From the NCBI RefSeq assembly GCF_000299415.1, contig NZ_AMPG01000003.1, positions 186,001 through 250,000 on the forward strand: a stretch of DNA of 64,000 nucleotides, given 5' to 3'. This document shows, in pieces, positions 35,074 through 43,227 of the stretch. How positions within the stretch are numbered: the stretch's first letter is position 1; the number at the start of each line of letters is the position of its first letter. This stretch comes from Candidatus Microthrix parvicella Bio17-1 (GTDB lineage: Bacteria; Actinomycetota; Acidimicrobiia; Acidimicrobiales; Microtrichaceae). The notes under the pieces were generated by a model that was given only the letters and a program-made list of their open reading frames with translations, made no database searches and was not told the DNA's origin. Position numbers and translations under genes: made by a program.

Positions 35074-36707
35074 CCGCGCCCCGCGCTTGCCACGCCGCCT
35101 GGGTCTTGGCTCCCGGGGTTCGTCGCGTCGAGGACGGCCGTGTGCTTATCGGCGGTTCGCCCACCACGCTGACGCGGTTGAGTGCGACGGGCTCCCAGGT
35201 GCTCGACGCCGCACTCGGTGGCGGGGAAGTGTCCTCGGCTGAAGAGCCTGCGACCGTGAAGCTGCTCGCTCGACTGGAGCGCAGCGGCTTGTTGATCGCC
35301 ACGCCTCCGCCGCCGTCCGCCGCTGCCGTCCGTGGTCTCCTCGATCAGCTCACCGTCGTCGTGCCGGTGCACAACGATGCCACTGGGCTGAACGTGCTGC
35401 TGGCGTCGTTTCTGGAAGCCGAACGCGAGCTGGGGATGGTCGGCCCTCAAGGGAGACTGTCGACGCGCTGCGTCCTGGTCGACGATGGCTCCGACGCACC
35501 CGGCGACGTCTCCGTGGTGGCGCGGCGCTTTGGGGCGGAGGTGATCCGCCGTCGACGCAGCGGCGGGCCGGGGGCGGCCCGCACGACCGGCCTTGAGGTG
35601 GTGGGTACGCCGCTGGTGGCTTTTCTCGATGCCGACGTGTCGGTGACGCCGGGCTGGTTGGCCGGCGTTGCGGGCCACTTTTCCGAGCGGTCGGGCGCCG
35701 CCGTCCCGGCCATCGTCGCCCCCCGGGTGTCGGTTTGGCCAGGGGGGGCGCCCGGGACTGTGTCGAATGGCGTGATCGAGGTCTACGAGCGGCACCACTC
35801 ACCCCTGGACCTCGGGACCATCGGTGGTGCCATCGCGCCGGGTGCCCGGCTGGCATATGCGCCGTCGGCGGCCTGGGTGGCCCGGGCGGGGGCGATCCGC
35901 GTCGTCGGAGGGTTCGACCCCGACCTTCGCTACGGCGAGGACGTCGATCTGATCTGGAGGCTGGTGGAAGCGGGCCTCACCGCCAGGTACGAGCCCCGCA
36001 GCGTGGTGTACCACCGGACCAGACCGACGGCGCGGGCGTGGGCCGAGCAGCGCGTTCGCTATGGCACCTCGGCCGCACCGTTGGCGGTGCGCCACCCCGG
36101 TTCGCTCGCGCCGGTTGCCGTGTCGCCGTGGTCGCTGATCGCGTGGTTGGCGGTGGGCCTTGGTCACCCCGGCGTCGGCGTTGCGTTGGGCGCCGGGTCC
36201 ACCGCCGCGCTGGCCCGACGCCTGAAGGTGGCCAACCCGGGGAGCGAGGCGCTCAGGCTGGCCGGCCGGGGCAACCTGTTGGCCGGCCCGCAGCTGGCAC
36301 GCGGCTTGATCCGTCCGTGGTGGCCAATCACCCTTGCGCTGGCATTGCGAAGCCCACGGTGGCGAAGGTTGGCCTTCGGCGCAGTCGCGGCCACGGTCGG
36401 ACGTGCATTGATGCAGGGTCGGCACCGCTCCCCGGTCGCTGGCAATGGCGATGTGGCCCGCTCCGATCGGCCACAGCGACCCCAGAGGGTGCGGCGAGCA
36501 CGTTCCGTCGGTTTCGTCGCGTCTCTGGCGGTTGCTGACGACGTCGCCTACTCGGCCGGTGTCTGGTGGGGCGTTGCACTGGAGCTGCGCCATCGTCCTC
36601 GCACCGCGCATCTCGCCGTTGGGGCGTTGTTACCGCGGGTCGGCGGCACCGGTGACGGAGCGCTCGAACGACTACGGTCGGCACGCAAACGAGGGGAGAC
36701 GCGGTGA
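35070..36707 (+). CDS. mftF: Mycofactocin glycosyltransferase MftF
   Basis: 545-residue glycosyltransferase that adds a glucose chain to the mycofactocin core. Family-2 fold: VVPVHND near 98, DDG at 138-140 and the metal-binding DADVSVTP at 187-194; YGEDVDLIWRL is the acceptor-side ED block. C-terminal hydrophobic segments (about 345-365 and 420-450) suggest membrane association. Residues 10-78 (VLAPGVRRVEDGRVLIGGSP, LTRLSATGSQVLDAAL, LLARLERSGLL) resemble a PqqD/MftB-like recognition domain. GTG overlaps the SDR stop; the stop overlaps the next gene (GTGA at 36704-36707). Confidence 0.92.
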   Translation: MTAPRACHAAWVLAPGVRRVEDGRVLIGGSPTTLTRLSATGSQVLDAALGGGEVSSAEEPATVKLLARLERSGLLIATPPPPSAAAVRGLLDQLTVVVPVHNDATGLNVLLASFLEAERELGMVGPQGRLSTRCVLVDDGSDAPGDVSVVARRFGAEVIRRRRSGGPGAARTTGLEVVGTPLVAFLDADVSVTPGWLAGVAGHFSERSGAAVPAIVAPRVSVWPGGAPGTVSNGVIEVYERHHSPLDLGTIGGAIAPGARLAYAPSAAWVARAGAIRVVGGFDPDLRYGEDVDLIWRLVEAGLTARYEPRSVVYHRTRPTARAWAEQRVRYGTSAAPLAVRHPGSLAPVAVSPWSLIAWLAVGLGHPGVGVALGAGSTAALARRLKVANPGSEALRLAGRGNLLAGPQLARGLIRPWWPITLALALRSPRWRRLAFGAVAATVGRALMQGRHRSPVAGNGDVARSDRPQRPQRVRRARSVGFVASLAVADDVAYSAGVWWGVALELRHRPRTAHLAVGALLPRVGGTGDGALERLRSARKRGETR

Positions 36708-38098
36708 ACGAAACCAAACAGGACGGTGCCGGCGACGTGGTCGAGGCGCTCTGTGCCGTCGTGCCATCGGAGCGCGTCACAGCGGCCGCCGATATCGGAG
36801 AGGATCTGCTCCACGACGAGGCCATCGGCATCTTTGGGGTGCGCCCGCTCGCCATGGTGGCGCCGCAGTCATCCGCCGAGGTGGCGGCCGTGCTCGCCTG
36901 GGCCAATGGCACCGGAACCCCGGTCACGGTTCGAGGCGCCGGTACCGGGCTGTCCGGCGGGGCGGTCCCGGAGGCCGAGGGCATTTTGCTGAGCACCGAC
37001 GCCATGGCCGACATCATCGAGATCGATACCGACAACTCCATGGCCGTCGTGGGCCCCGGCGTGCGGCTCGACCAGCTCGACGAAGCGCTCGCTCCGCTTG
37101 GGCTCGTCTATCCGGTGTTTCCCGGCGAGTACTCCTCCAGCCTCGGCGGCAACGTGGCCACCAATGCCGGCGGTATGCGGGCGGTGAAGTACGGGGTCAC
37201 CCGACATCACGTGCTCGGTGTCGAGGCGGTGCTGGCCTCGGGCGAGGTCATCACCACCGGCGGCAAGTTTGTGAAGGCCACCACCGGCTACGACCTGACC
37301 CAACTGATTCTGGGTTCGGAGGGCACCCTGGCGGTGGTCACCCAGGCCACGTTGAAGCTCAGCCCAAGGTTGCCGCACGCGGCCACGGTGCTGGCCCCGT
37401 TCGCCGGCATGGAGGAGGTGACCGAGGCGGTGCCCAAGGTGGTGGCTTCGGGCGCCGACCCGATGATCCTCGAGTACATCGACATGATCACGCTGGCTGC
37501 CATGGGCACCACGCTCGGCCTCGACCTGGGCATCCCCCAGGAGGTCAAGGACACGGCGCTTGCGTACCTGGTGGTCGTGCTGGAGTCGGCCCACGAGGAC
37601 CGGTTGGAAGCCGACACCCAGGGGGTGGCCGAACAGCTGGCCGAACTGGGCGCGATCGACGTGTACGTGTTGCCGCCCAAGGCGGCCACCGAGCTGATCG
37701 ACGCCCGTGAGAAGGCGTTCTGGGTGGCCAAGGCCAACAACGCCAACGAGATCATCGATGTTGTCGTGCCCCGATCGGCCATGCCCGAGTTCATGAACCG
37801 CATCAGCGAGTTGGCCTCCGAAACCGCCTCCTGGATCGCGGGTTGCGGGCACGCCGGCGACGGCAACGTTCACATGTCGGTGTTTCAGGGCGATCCCGAG
37901 GTGCTCGCGGACGTGATGAAACGCCTGTACGCCATCGGCATGGAGCTCGGCGGGGCCATTTCGGGCGAGCATGGCCTGGGTACCGCCAAGCGGGGCTACT
38001 TCCTCGAACTGGAGGACCCGGCCAAGATCGAGCTGATGCGCCGGATCAAAGTTGCGTTCGATCCCAACGACATTCTGAATCCCGGCAAGGTGCTGTAA
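36704..38098 (+). CDS. GlcD-like FAD-linked oxidase (glycolate/D-lactate dehydrogenase type)
   Basis: 464-residue VAO-fold flavoprotein. The FAD-binding domain has VRGAGTGLSGGAVP, FPGEYSSSLGGNVATNAGG and LGSEGTLAVVT. The C-terminal domain has ASWIAGCGHAGDGNVHMSVF and SGEHGLGTAKRG with metal/substrate histidines, ending FDPNDILNPGKVL. Such enzymes oxidise 2-hydroxy acids and pass electrons to quinone or ETF. The GTG overlaps the mftF stop by four bases, so it is translationally coupled to a mycofactocin gene. MftD, an unrelated FMN 2-hydroxy-acid-oxidase homologue, is absent from the window. Whether this enzyme substitutes for it or is a client is open. Confidence 0.9.
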   Translation: MNETKQDGAGDVVEALCAVVPSERVTAAADIGEDLLHDEAIGIFGVRPLAMVAPQSSAEVAAVLAWANGTGTPVTVRGAGTGLSGGAVPEAEGILLSTDAMADIIEIDTDNSMAVVGPGVRLDQLDEALAPLGLVYPVFPGEYSSSLGGNVATNAGGMRAVKYGVTRHHVLGVEAVLASGEVITTGGKFVKATTGYDLTQLILGSEGTLAVVTQATLKLSPRLPHAATVLAPFAGMEEVTEAVPKVVASGADPMILEYIDMITLAAMGTTLGLDLGIPQEVKDTALAYLVVVLESAHEDRLEADTQGVAEQLAELGAIDVYVLPPKAATELIDAREKAFWVAKANNANEIIDVVVPRSAMPEFMNRISELASETASWIAGCGHAGDGNVHMSVFQGDPEVLADVMKRLYAIGMELGGAISGEHGLGTAKRGYFLELEDPAKIELMRRIKVAFDPNDILNPGKVL

Positions 38099-38147
38099 CC
38101 GGCAGATTCCCGGAGTCCTGAGTCCTGTGAACAGAGAGGTTTTCTAG

Positions 38148-39719
38148 ATGAGCGATCCAACCCCCAATGGCGCACAATCCCTGATCCGCACGCTGGTCGA
38201 CTCCGGCGTCGAGGTGTGCTTCGCCAACCCCGGCACGTCCGAGATGCACTTCGTGGCCGCACTCGACGAGGTGCCGGGCATGCGGGCGGTGCTCGGGCTT
38301 TTCGAGGGTGTCGTCACCGGCGCCGCCGATGGTTACGCCCGCATCGCCGGTAAGCCCGCCTGCACCCTGTTGCACCTGGGCCCCGGCCTTGGCAACGGCT
38401 TCGCCAACCTGCACAACGCCCGGCGGGCTCACACCCCGATCGTCAACATCGTTGGTGACCACGCCACATATCACAAGCGTTTTGATGCGCCGCTCGAGAG
38501 CGACATCGACGCTGTCGCCGGCGCGGTATCCACCTGGGTGCACCGGTCGATGACCCCGGAGTCGGCGCCTACGGACGGCGCCCGGGCGGTGGCCGAGGCC
38601 ATGCGCTCCCCCGGAGGGGTGGCCACGCTGATCCTGCCGGCCGACGTCTGCTGGCTGGAGTCCACACCACCGGCCGCCCCGGTGATGCCACAACCGCCCG
38701 CGATCGTGCCCCAGGAGGTGGTCGACGCCGCCGCCCGTGCGCTGCGCAGCGATGGCTCGTCGGTGCTGTTTCTGGGTGGCCGCACGCTGGACGAGCGGGG
38801 CCAGCGCGCAGCGCTGCGCATCGCAGCGGCCACCGGCGCCAAGGTGTTTGGTGAGGTGTTCCCGCGCGTGCAACGTCGTGGTGCCGGCGTGCCGGTGGTC
38901 GAACGGCTCACCTATCTCGCCGAGTTCGCTCAGATGCAGTTGGGCGATGCCACCTCGATGGTGCTGGTCGACGTGCCTGAGCCCGCCTCGTTCTTCGCCT
39001 ATCCGGGCAAACCCAGTTCGCTGGTGCCCGAAGGGTGTGCCGTGTCCACGCTGGCCACCGGTACCGACGATGCGGTCGCTGCGCTCGAGGCCCTGGCCGA
39101 CGCGCTTGGCGCCCCGGACGACGTACCGGTCGCCGAGGCAGGTCGGCCCGAGCGCCCCACCGGCGAGCTCACGATCGAGTCGGTGGCATCTGCGATCGGC
39201 GCGTTGTTGCCCGAGAACGCCATCGTGATCGACGAGGCACAAACCTCCGGGATCTTCAATCAGGGGGCCACCGCAGGAGCGCCTCCTCACGATTGGCTGA
39301 CGCTCACCGGTGGCGCCATCGGTATTGGCGTGCCCCTGGCGCTCGGTGCCTCGATCGCTGCGCCGGATCGGCCGGTGCTCAATCTTCAGGCGGATGGTTC
39401 GGCGATGTACACCCTGCAGGGGTGGTGGAGCCAGGCCCGCGAGGGCACCAACGTCACCACGGTGATTTACAACAACTCGTCGTATGCCATTCTGCGTATG
39501 GAGTTGGCACGGGTCGGCGCGGACGAGCCGGGTCCTCAGGCGTTGGGAATGCTCGATCTGGCCAGGCCGGACCTCGACTTTGTTCAGTTGGCCCAGGGCA
39601 TGGGGGTGGCGGCGGAGCGGGCGCAGACCGCCGAGGAGTTCACCGAGGCGCTCGAACGGGCGCTTGCCAACGATGGTCCCAACCTGATCGAGGCGATCGT
39701 GCCGCCGCTCGGCCTGTAG
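38148..39719 (+). CDS. Thiamine-diphosphate enzyme, acetolactate synthase/benzoylformate decarboxylase-like
   Basis: 523-residue ThDP enzyme with the usual Pyr, central and PP domains. The catalytic Glu of the Pyr domain is Glu53 (LFEGVVTGAADGYAR). The ThDP/Mg motif runs from ADGSAMYT near 415 to the NN pair near 443, with Ala in place of the first Gly of GDG. Length is shorter than IlvB (about 570-600) and no regulatory subunit gene is near, so an oxo-acid decarboxylase/carboligase is more likely than biosynthetic acetolactate synthase. It follows the FAD oxidase by 49 bases with AGAGAGG upstream and may be cotranscribed. An oxidase making a 2-oxo acid followed by a decarboxylase is plausible but unproven. 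Confidence 0.85.
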   Translation: MSDPTPNGAQSLIRTLVDSGVEVCFANPGTSEMHFVAALDEVPGMRAVLGLFEGVVTGAADGYARIAGKPACTLLHLGPGLGNGFANLHNARRAHTPIVNIVGDHATYHKRFDAPLESDIDAVAGAVSTWVHRSMTPESAPTDGARAVAEAMRSPGGVATLILPADVCWLESTPPAAPVMPQPPAIVPQEVVDAAARALRSDGSSVLFLGGRTLDERGQRAALRIAAATGAKVFGEVFPRVQRRGAGVPVVERLTYLAEFAQMQLGDATSMVLVDVPEPASFFAYPGKPSSLVPEGCAVSTLATGTDDAVAALEALADALGAPDDVPVAEAGRPERPTGELTIESVASAIGALLPENAIVIDEAQTSGIFNQGATAGAPPHDWLTLTGGAIGIGVPLALGASIAAPDRPVLNLQADGSAMYTLQGWWSQAREGTNVTTVIYNNSSYAILRMELARVGADEPGPQALGMLDLARPDLDFVQLAQGMGVAAERAQTAEEFTEALERALANDGPNLIEAIVPPLGL

Positions 39720-39779
39720 CCACCTTCGGTTCGGCGGGGTCACCCGGGTTGGTGTCGGAGCGAGCGGACCGTTGTCGGC

Positions 39780-41570
39780 TCAGGAATCTTGATCGTCGGT
39801 CACTTCGGGAGCGTACCGAGTGGCGACCGGTGGTGAGCGGGTGATCGTGTAGTTGGAACCTGCGATGAGGCGGCTCAGCCGACGTCGCCAGTCGAGGGCG
39901 ATCGCGCCCTCGAGTTTGGCGACCATCCTGACGATGGCGATCAGATCACGTCTGGCCTTGAACGCCCCGTAGCGCGGCACCCAGTCGGGGCCGAACCTGT
40001 CGTTGTAGGCATACAGCGAGTCGATGTAGAACGTCTTCTTGAGGCTGGGAGGCAGCGCGTTGGCGGCGCGACCCAGAAGTGACGGCCCCCCGGCGGTCTC
40101 CGCCAGGGGAGCAAAGTTCAAGCTGACCGTGTCGCGGCCGTGATAGCCGATGACCTGAAGGGTGTGAACCAGCAGAAAGTCGTTGATGCCATTTAGGGCC
40201 TGCCGGGTGCGCCGCATCATATCGAGCGAGTAACTGTTTCGGTTGTAGACCGGTACGAAGCTGAGGTACGCCACCACCCGCGGCAGCCCGGGGACGGAGG
40301 GATCCAGCGCTACGGCGAACGCCGCATCCTGGTCCTCGAAGTCCGGCAGCCGGCTGAGCGTCATCGAGAAGCCCTTTTCGTCGGTACCACCGAATTCTTG
40401 AAGCCAGCTGCGGTCGAGGTCATCCATTTGGGAATACACGTGACCGGGCACCTCCTCGAGACGGTAGAAGGCAAACTCGATGCCGTGGGCCTCAACGCTT
40501 CGCACGGCACGCTTGAGCGCCGACCCGCGAGCGCCCAGGTTTTCCAGGCTGAAGCGGTCGACCTCGAGGCTGGCCTCCTCTCCCAGTTTCACGGTGCGAA
40601 ACCCGCGCTTGCCCAGATCGTCGGCCAGGGTCTGATCGATGGCCCAGAAGGCCACGACGTAGCCGTCTCGTTCCATGTCATGTAGAAAGTCGTTTAACAG
40701 CGTGGCGCGGTGTTGCGGGGCGCAGATGGGGTTGCCTGACGCCAGCACGAGACCGTTGGCAAGGTCGTAGCCGATCAGACCCCGGCCGTCGCGCCAGATG
40801 TAGTGACGCTTTTTTTCGTTGGTGACGAAGTAGTCGAGGCTGTCGGCGCCGCAGCGGCGCAGCAGATCCCGGGTGGCCGCCACACTCAGGCGGACATCGT
40901 CGGGCCGCAACGATTTCAGCAGGCGGATGAGGAAGGCCAGACAGGCCACAAAGAATGCGATCGTCGCCAGCAGTTGCAGGCGTTGCAGGTTGTCGATCGT
41001 CGAGGTCGGGTCCCCCAGCGAGTAGGTCCGCGCCTGGTCCCAGGTGACGTCCAGCACCAGCATGGACACCCCCCAGTAGACGCCCGAGATCACTGCCAGC
41101 GACGCCAACCAGCCGAGGTAGACCGACGCTCGCATCAGGTTCGAGCCGCGCACCGTGTACCGGTTGCGTGTTGACAACAACGATCCGACGAGCGCCAGGT
41201 TGGTGATCAAGGCCACCACGTCCATGCCGCCGCCGCCGCCCCGGCTCACCGCCGAGAGTGGGGCCCAACTGACGAAGGTGAACCCTGCGATCATCCCCAC
41301 CGACAGCAGCCAGATGTCGCGGCGCCGTTGCTTGAGGCCGACGGCGATTCCCACCAGTGCCACCCCGAGCAGCGGCAACAGCAGGTCGGCGAACGTGATT
41401 GACGTGCCGGCGGGCTCGTTGAAGAACCATTCGGTGGCTCCCACCAACTCTGCGATACCCAGTAGGAGGTACAGCCCGCCGACCACGGCAAACAGCGTGG
41501 GCACCAGGTTGGTGACGATCGCCATCACCATCCGCGGGAGGAGTGCCCGCAGCCGGGTGGCGGTCGGCAT
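39780..41570 (-). CDS. Lysyl-phosphatidylglycerol synthase (MprF/LysX N-terminal type)
   Basis: 596 residues. About six hydrophobic spans occupy residues 10-230 (for example LFAVVGGLYLLLGIAEL and LLPLLGVALVGIAVGL), followed by a soluble DUF2156 aminoacyl transfer domain with LGEEASLEVDRFSLENLGARG, RAVRSVEAHGI and LSFVPVYNRNSYSLDMMR. Transfers lysine from Lys-tRNA to phosphatidylglycerol, lowering membrane negative charge. In mycobacteria LysX this region is fused N-terminal to a LysRS. Here the LysRS gene lies immediately upstream in a different, overlapping frame, so the order is reversed. The ATG at 41570 is internal to the open LysRS frame. Convergent with the ThDP enzyme. Confidence 0.87.
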   Translation of the reverse strand: MPTATRLRALLPRMVMAIVTNLVPTLFAVVGGLYLLLGIAELVGATEWFFNEPAGTSITFADLLLPLLGVALVGIAVGLKQRRRDIWLLSVGMIAGFTFVSWAPLSAVSRGGGGGMDVVALITNLALVGSLLSTRNRYTVRGSNLMRASVYLGWLASLAVISGVYWGVSMLVLDVTWDQARTYSLGDPTSTIDNLQRLQLLATIAFFVACLAFLIRLLKSLRPDDVRLSVAATRDLLRRCGADSLDYFVTNEKKRHYIWRDGRGLIGYDLANGLVLASGNPICAPQHRATLLNDFLHDMERDGYVVAFWAIDQTLADDLGKRGFRTVKLGEEASLEVDRFSLENLGARGSALKRAVRSVEAHGIEFAFYRLEEVPGHVYSQMDDLDRSWLQEFGGTDEKGFSMTLSRLPDFEDQDAAFAVALDPSVPGLPRVVAYLSFVPVYNRNSYSLDMMRRTRQALNGINDFLLVHTLQVIGYHGRDTVSLNFAPLAETAGGPSLLGRAANALPPSLKKTFYIDSLYAYNDRFGPDWVPRYGAFKARRDLIAIVRMVAKLEGAIALDWRRRLSRLIAGSNYTITRSPPVATRYAPEVTDDQDS

Positions 41571-43179
41571 CAGAAGCGCGGCAACCGGTGTGTGCGCGGT
41601 AGATGTTTGACTCCAGCTCGATTGCGGGGAAGATGGCGCGGTTCAACGGGTTGACGAAATGCCTGGTGGCCGGAAACGGCACGCCCTCGCGGGCGGTGAC
41701 CCCTTCAAAGAACCAGAAGTTGCGTTCGCTGTGGCCGTACCCGGCGGTGGGCGCCATGCCGTATTCCAACATTTCGATGAAGTCGATGTCGAGCATCTGC
41801 GCCTCGCTGTCGCCCGAGTCTCGCAGCGCCTGCTGCTCGCGGAAGCGATCGAGTTGCTCCACCGGGTCGTTCAGTTCCGAGTAGCCGTTGCCCAGCTCGG
41901 AGCCACCGATCACCGGGTGGAAGCGTTGCGTCACCAGCGGGTTCGCAGCCACTTTGGCCAGCGGCGAGAGGAAGGTTGGTTCGTGAACCATGAACGCCGG
42001 GCCGCCGATCGTGGCGCGGATGGACTTCCAAAGCAGGTCGATGCCGCGGTTGACGTTGACGGTCTCGGGGGCGAACCCGATGTCGTGGTGTTGGAGGGCG
42101 GCGGTGACCTCGTCGATCGAGGTGTCAAACACGTCGAGGTTGAAGCGCTCGGCCACCGCCTGCCCGTAATCGATCAGTGTCCAGTCGTCGTCGAGGTTGA
42201 CGTCGAAACCCCGGATGGTGAACCGTTGGCGACCCCACACCTCCTGCGCGACATAACCGAAGAGTTCCCGCACCAGGTCCATGGCGTCGCGGTAGTCGGC
42301 GTAGGCCCAGTACAGCTCCATGGCCACATGCTCGGGCAGGTGCTCGGGCCCGATGCCCTCGTTGCGAAAGCGCGGGCCGATCTCGTACACCCGCTCGTAC
42401 CCGGCACCGATCAGACGCTTCAGGTAGAGCTCCTGGCTGATGCGCAGGTAGAAGTCGGTGTCGATCGTGTCCATGTGGGTCATGAACGCCTTGGCGTCGG
42501 CGCCACCCGTGGTGTGCTCCAGCACCGGGATGTTCATTTCCAGGAAGCCACGTTCGGCAAAGAACCGCCGGTGGGCCTCCCAGAAACGGGCGCGTCGCTC
42601 GTAGCGGCCCCGGAGCTGAGGGTTGACGTTGATGTCGACGTAGCGCCGACGCTGGCGGTCGCCGGGGTCGTTCATGCGGTGGGGATGCGGGCGTAGCGCC
42701 TTGGTCAACATTCGAAGTGACGTCACCAACACCGAGCGTTCGCCCTTCCTGGTCGTGGTGACCGGCCCGGTCGCGCCCACCAGGTCGCCGCGGTCCACCA
42801 GGTCGCTCACTTCGGCGAACCCCAATGCAGCGGTCGCCGGGTCGGCCGGGGTGAGGCACGACTGGTCGACCATCAACTGGATTCGACCGCTCTGGTCGGC
42901 AAGTTCCATGAAGATCAAACGGCCGAAGTTGCGCACGTGTCGGATTCGTCCGGTGACCGTGACCGTTGCCGCTTCGTCGGCCAGGGCATCGAAGTTGGCC
43001 AGCACCTCGGCGCTGGTGTGCGAGCGGTGGCTCGTCGCCGGATACGGGTCGTAGCCCAGTTGCCGCAGCCGGGCCGCCTTGGCCAGGCGTAGACGCCGTT
43101 CCCGGATGAGCCCCGGCGCCCCTCCCGGCGACTCATCGTCGGGATCGGACGACGTGTCGGGCGGACCGTCGATGGGCAT
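40678..43179 (-). CDS. lysS: Class II lysyl-tRNA synthetase-like protein (3' end uncertain)
   Basis: Charges tRNA-Lys; may supply the adjacent MprF-type protein. The OB-fold anticodon domain (about 60-180) includes ANFDALADEAATVTVTGRIR. The catalytic core has motif 2 FRNEGIGPEHLPEHVAMEL and AYADYRD. Motif 3 is odd: TAGYGHSERNFWFF replaces the usual GLGIGIDRL, one residue shorter. Recognisable sequence ends near 41585 (about 530 residues). The frame then stays open to the stop at 40678, running 893 bases out of frame through the downstream MprF gene; that part is probably not real protein. Start ATG 43179 is supported by TACCAT 7 bases upstream. See the finding on this overlap. Confidence 0.7.
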   Translation of the reverse strand: MPIDGPPDTSSDPDDESPGGAPGLIRERRLRLAKAARLRQLGYDPYPATSHRSHTSAEVLANFDALADEAATVTVTGRIRHVRNFGRLIFMELADQSGRIQLMVDQSCLTPADPATAALGFAEVSDLVDRGDLVGATGPVTTTRKGERSVLVTSLRMLTKALRPHPHRMNDPGDRQRRRYVDINVNPQLRGRYERRARFWEAHRRFFAERGFLEMNIPVLEHTTGGADAKAFMTHMDTIDTDFYLRISQELYLKRLIGAGYERVYEIGPRFRNEGIGPEHLPEHVAMELYWAYADYRDAMDLVRELFGYVAQEVWGRQRFTIRGFDVNLDDDWTLIDYGQAVAERFNLDVFDTSIDEVTAALQHHDIGFAPETVNVNRGIDLLWKSIRATIGGPAFMVHEPTFLSPLAKVAANPLVTQRFHPVIGGSELGNGYSELNDPVEQLDRFREQQALRDSGDSEAQMLDIDFIEMLEYGMAPTAGYGHSERNFWFFEGVTAREGVPFPATRHFVNPLNRAIFPAIELESNIYRAHTGCRASDADRHPAAGTPPADGDGDRHQPGAHAVCRGRRAVPPTGYRRVGGSHRMVLQRARRHVNHVRRPAVAAARGGTGGNRRRPQATAPRHLAAVGGDDRRVHLRQLGPTLGGEPGRRRRHGRGGLDHQPGARRIVVVNTQPVHGARLEPDASVGLPRLVGVAGSDLGRLLGGVHAGAGRHLGPGADLLAGGPDLDDRQPATPATAGDDRILCGLSGLPHPPAEIVAARRCPPECGGHPGSAAPLRRRQPRLLRHQRKKASLHLARRPGSDRLRPCQRSRAGVRQPHLRPATPRHAVKRLST

Positions 43180-43186
43180 TCCAAGA

Positions 43187-43192
43187 ATGGTA
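43187..43192 (-). promoter_or_regulatory. Predicted -10 box (TACCAT), leaderless lysS mRNA
   Basis: On the minus strand TACCAT ends 7 bases before the ATG at 43179. Confidence 0.45.
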
Positions 43193-43227
43193 CCGAGGTC
43201 GAGGCTCCGGCACTCGGCGTCGAACGC

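Noticed and set aside
38900-39700. Biosynthetic acetolactate synthase (ilvB)
   Set aside because: Shorter than IlvB, no ilvN or ilvC nearby, and placed after an FAD oxidase; a general ThDP decarboxylase/ligase call is safer.
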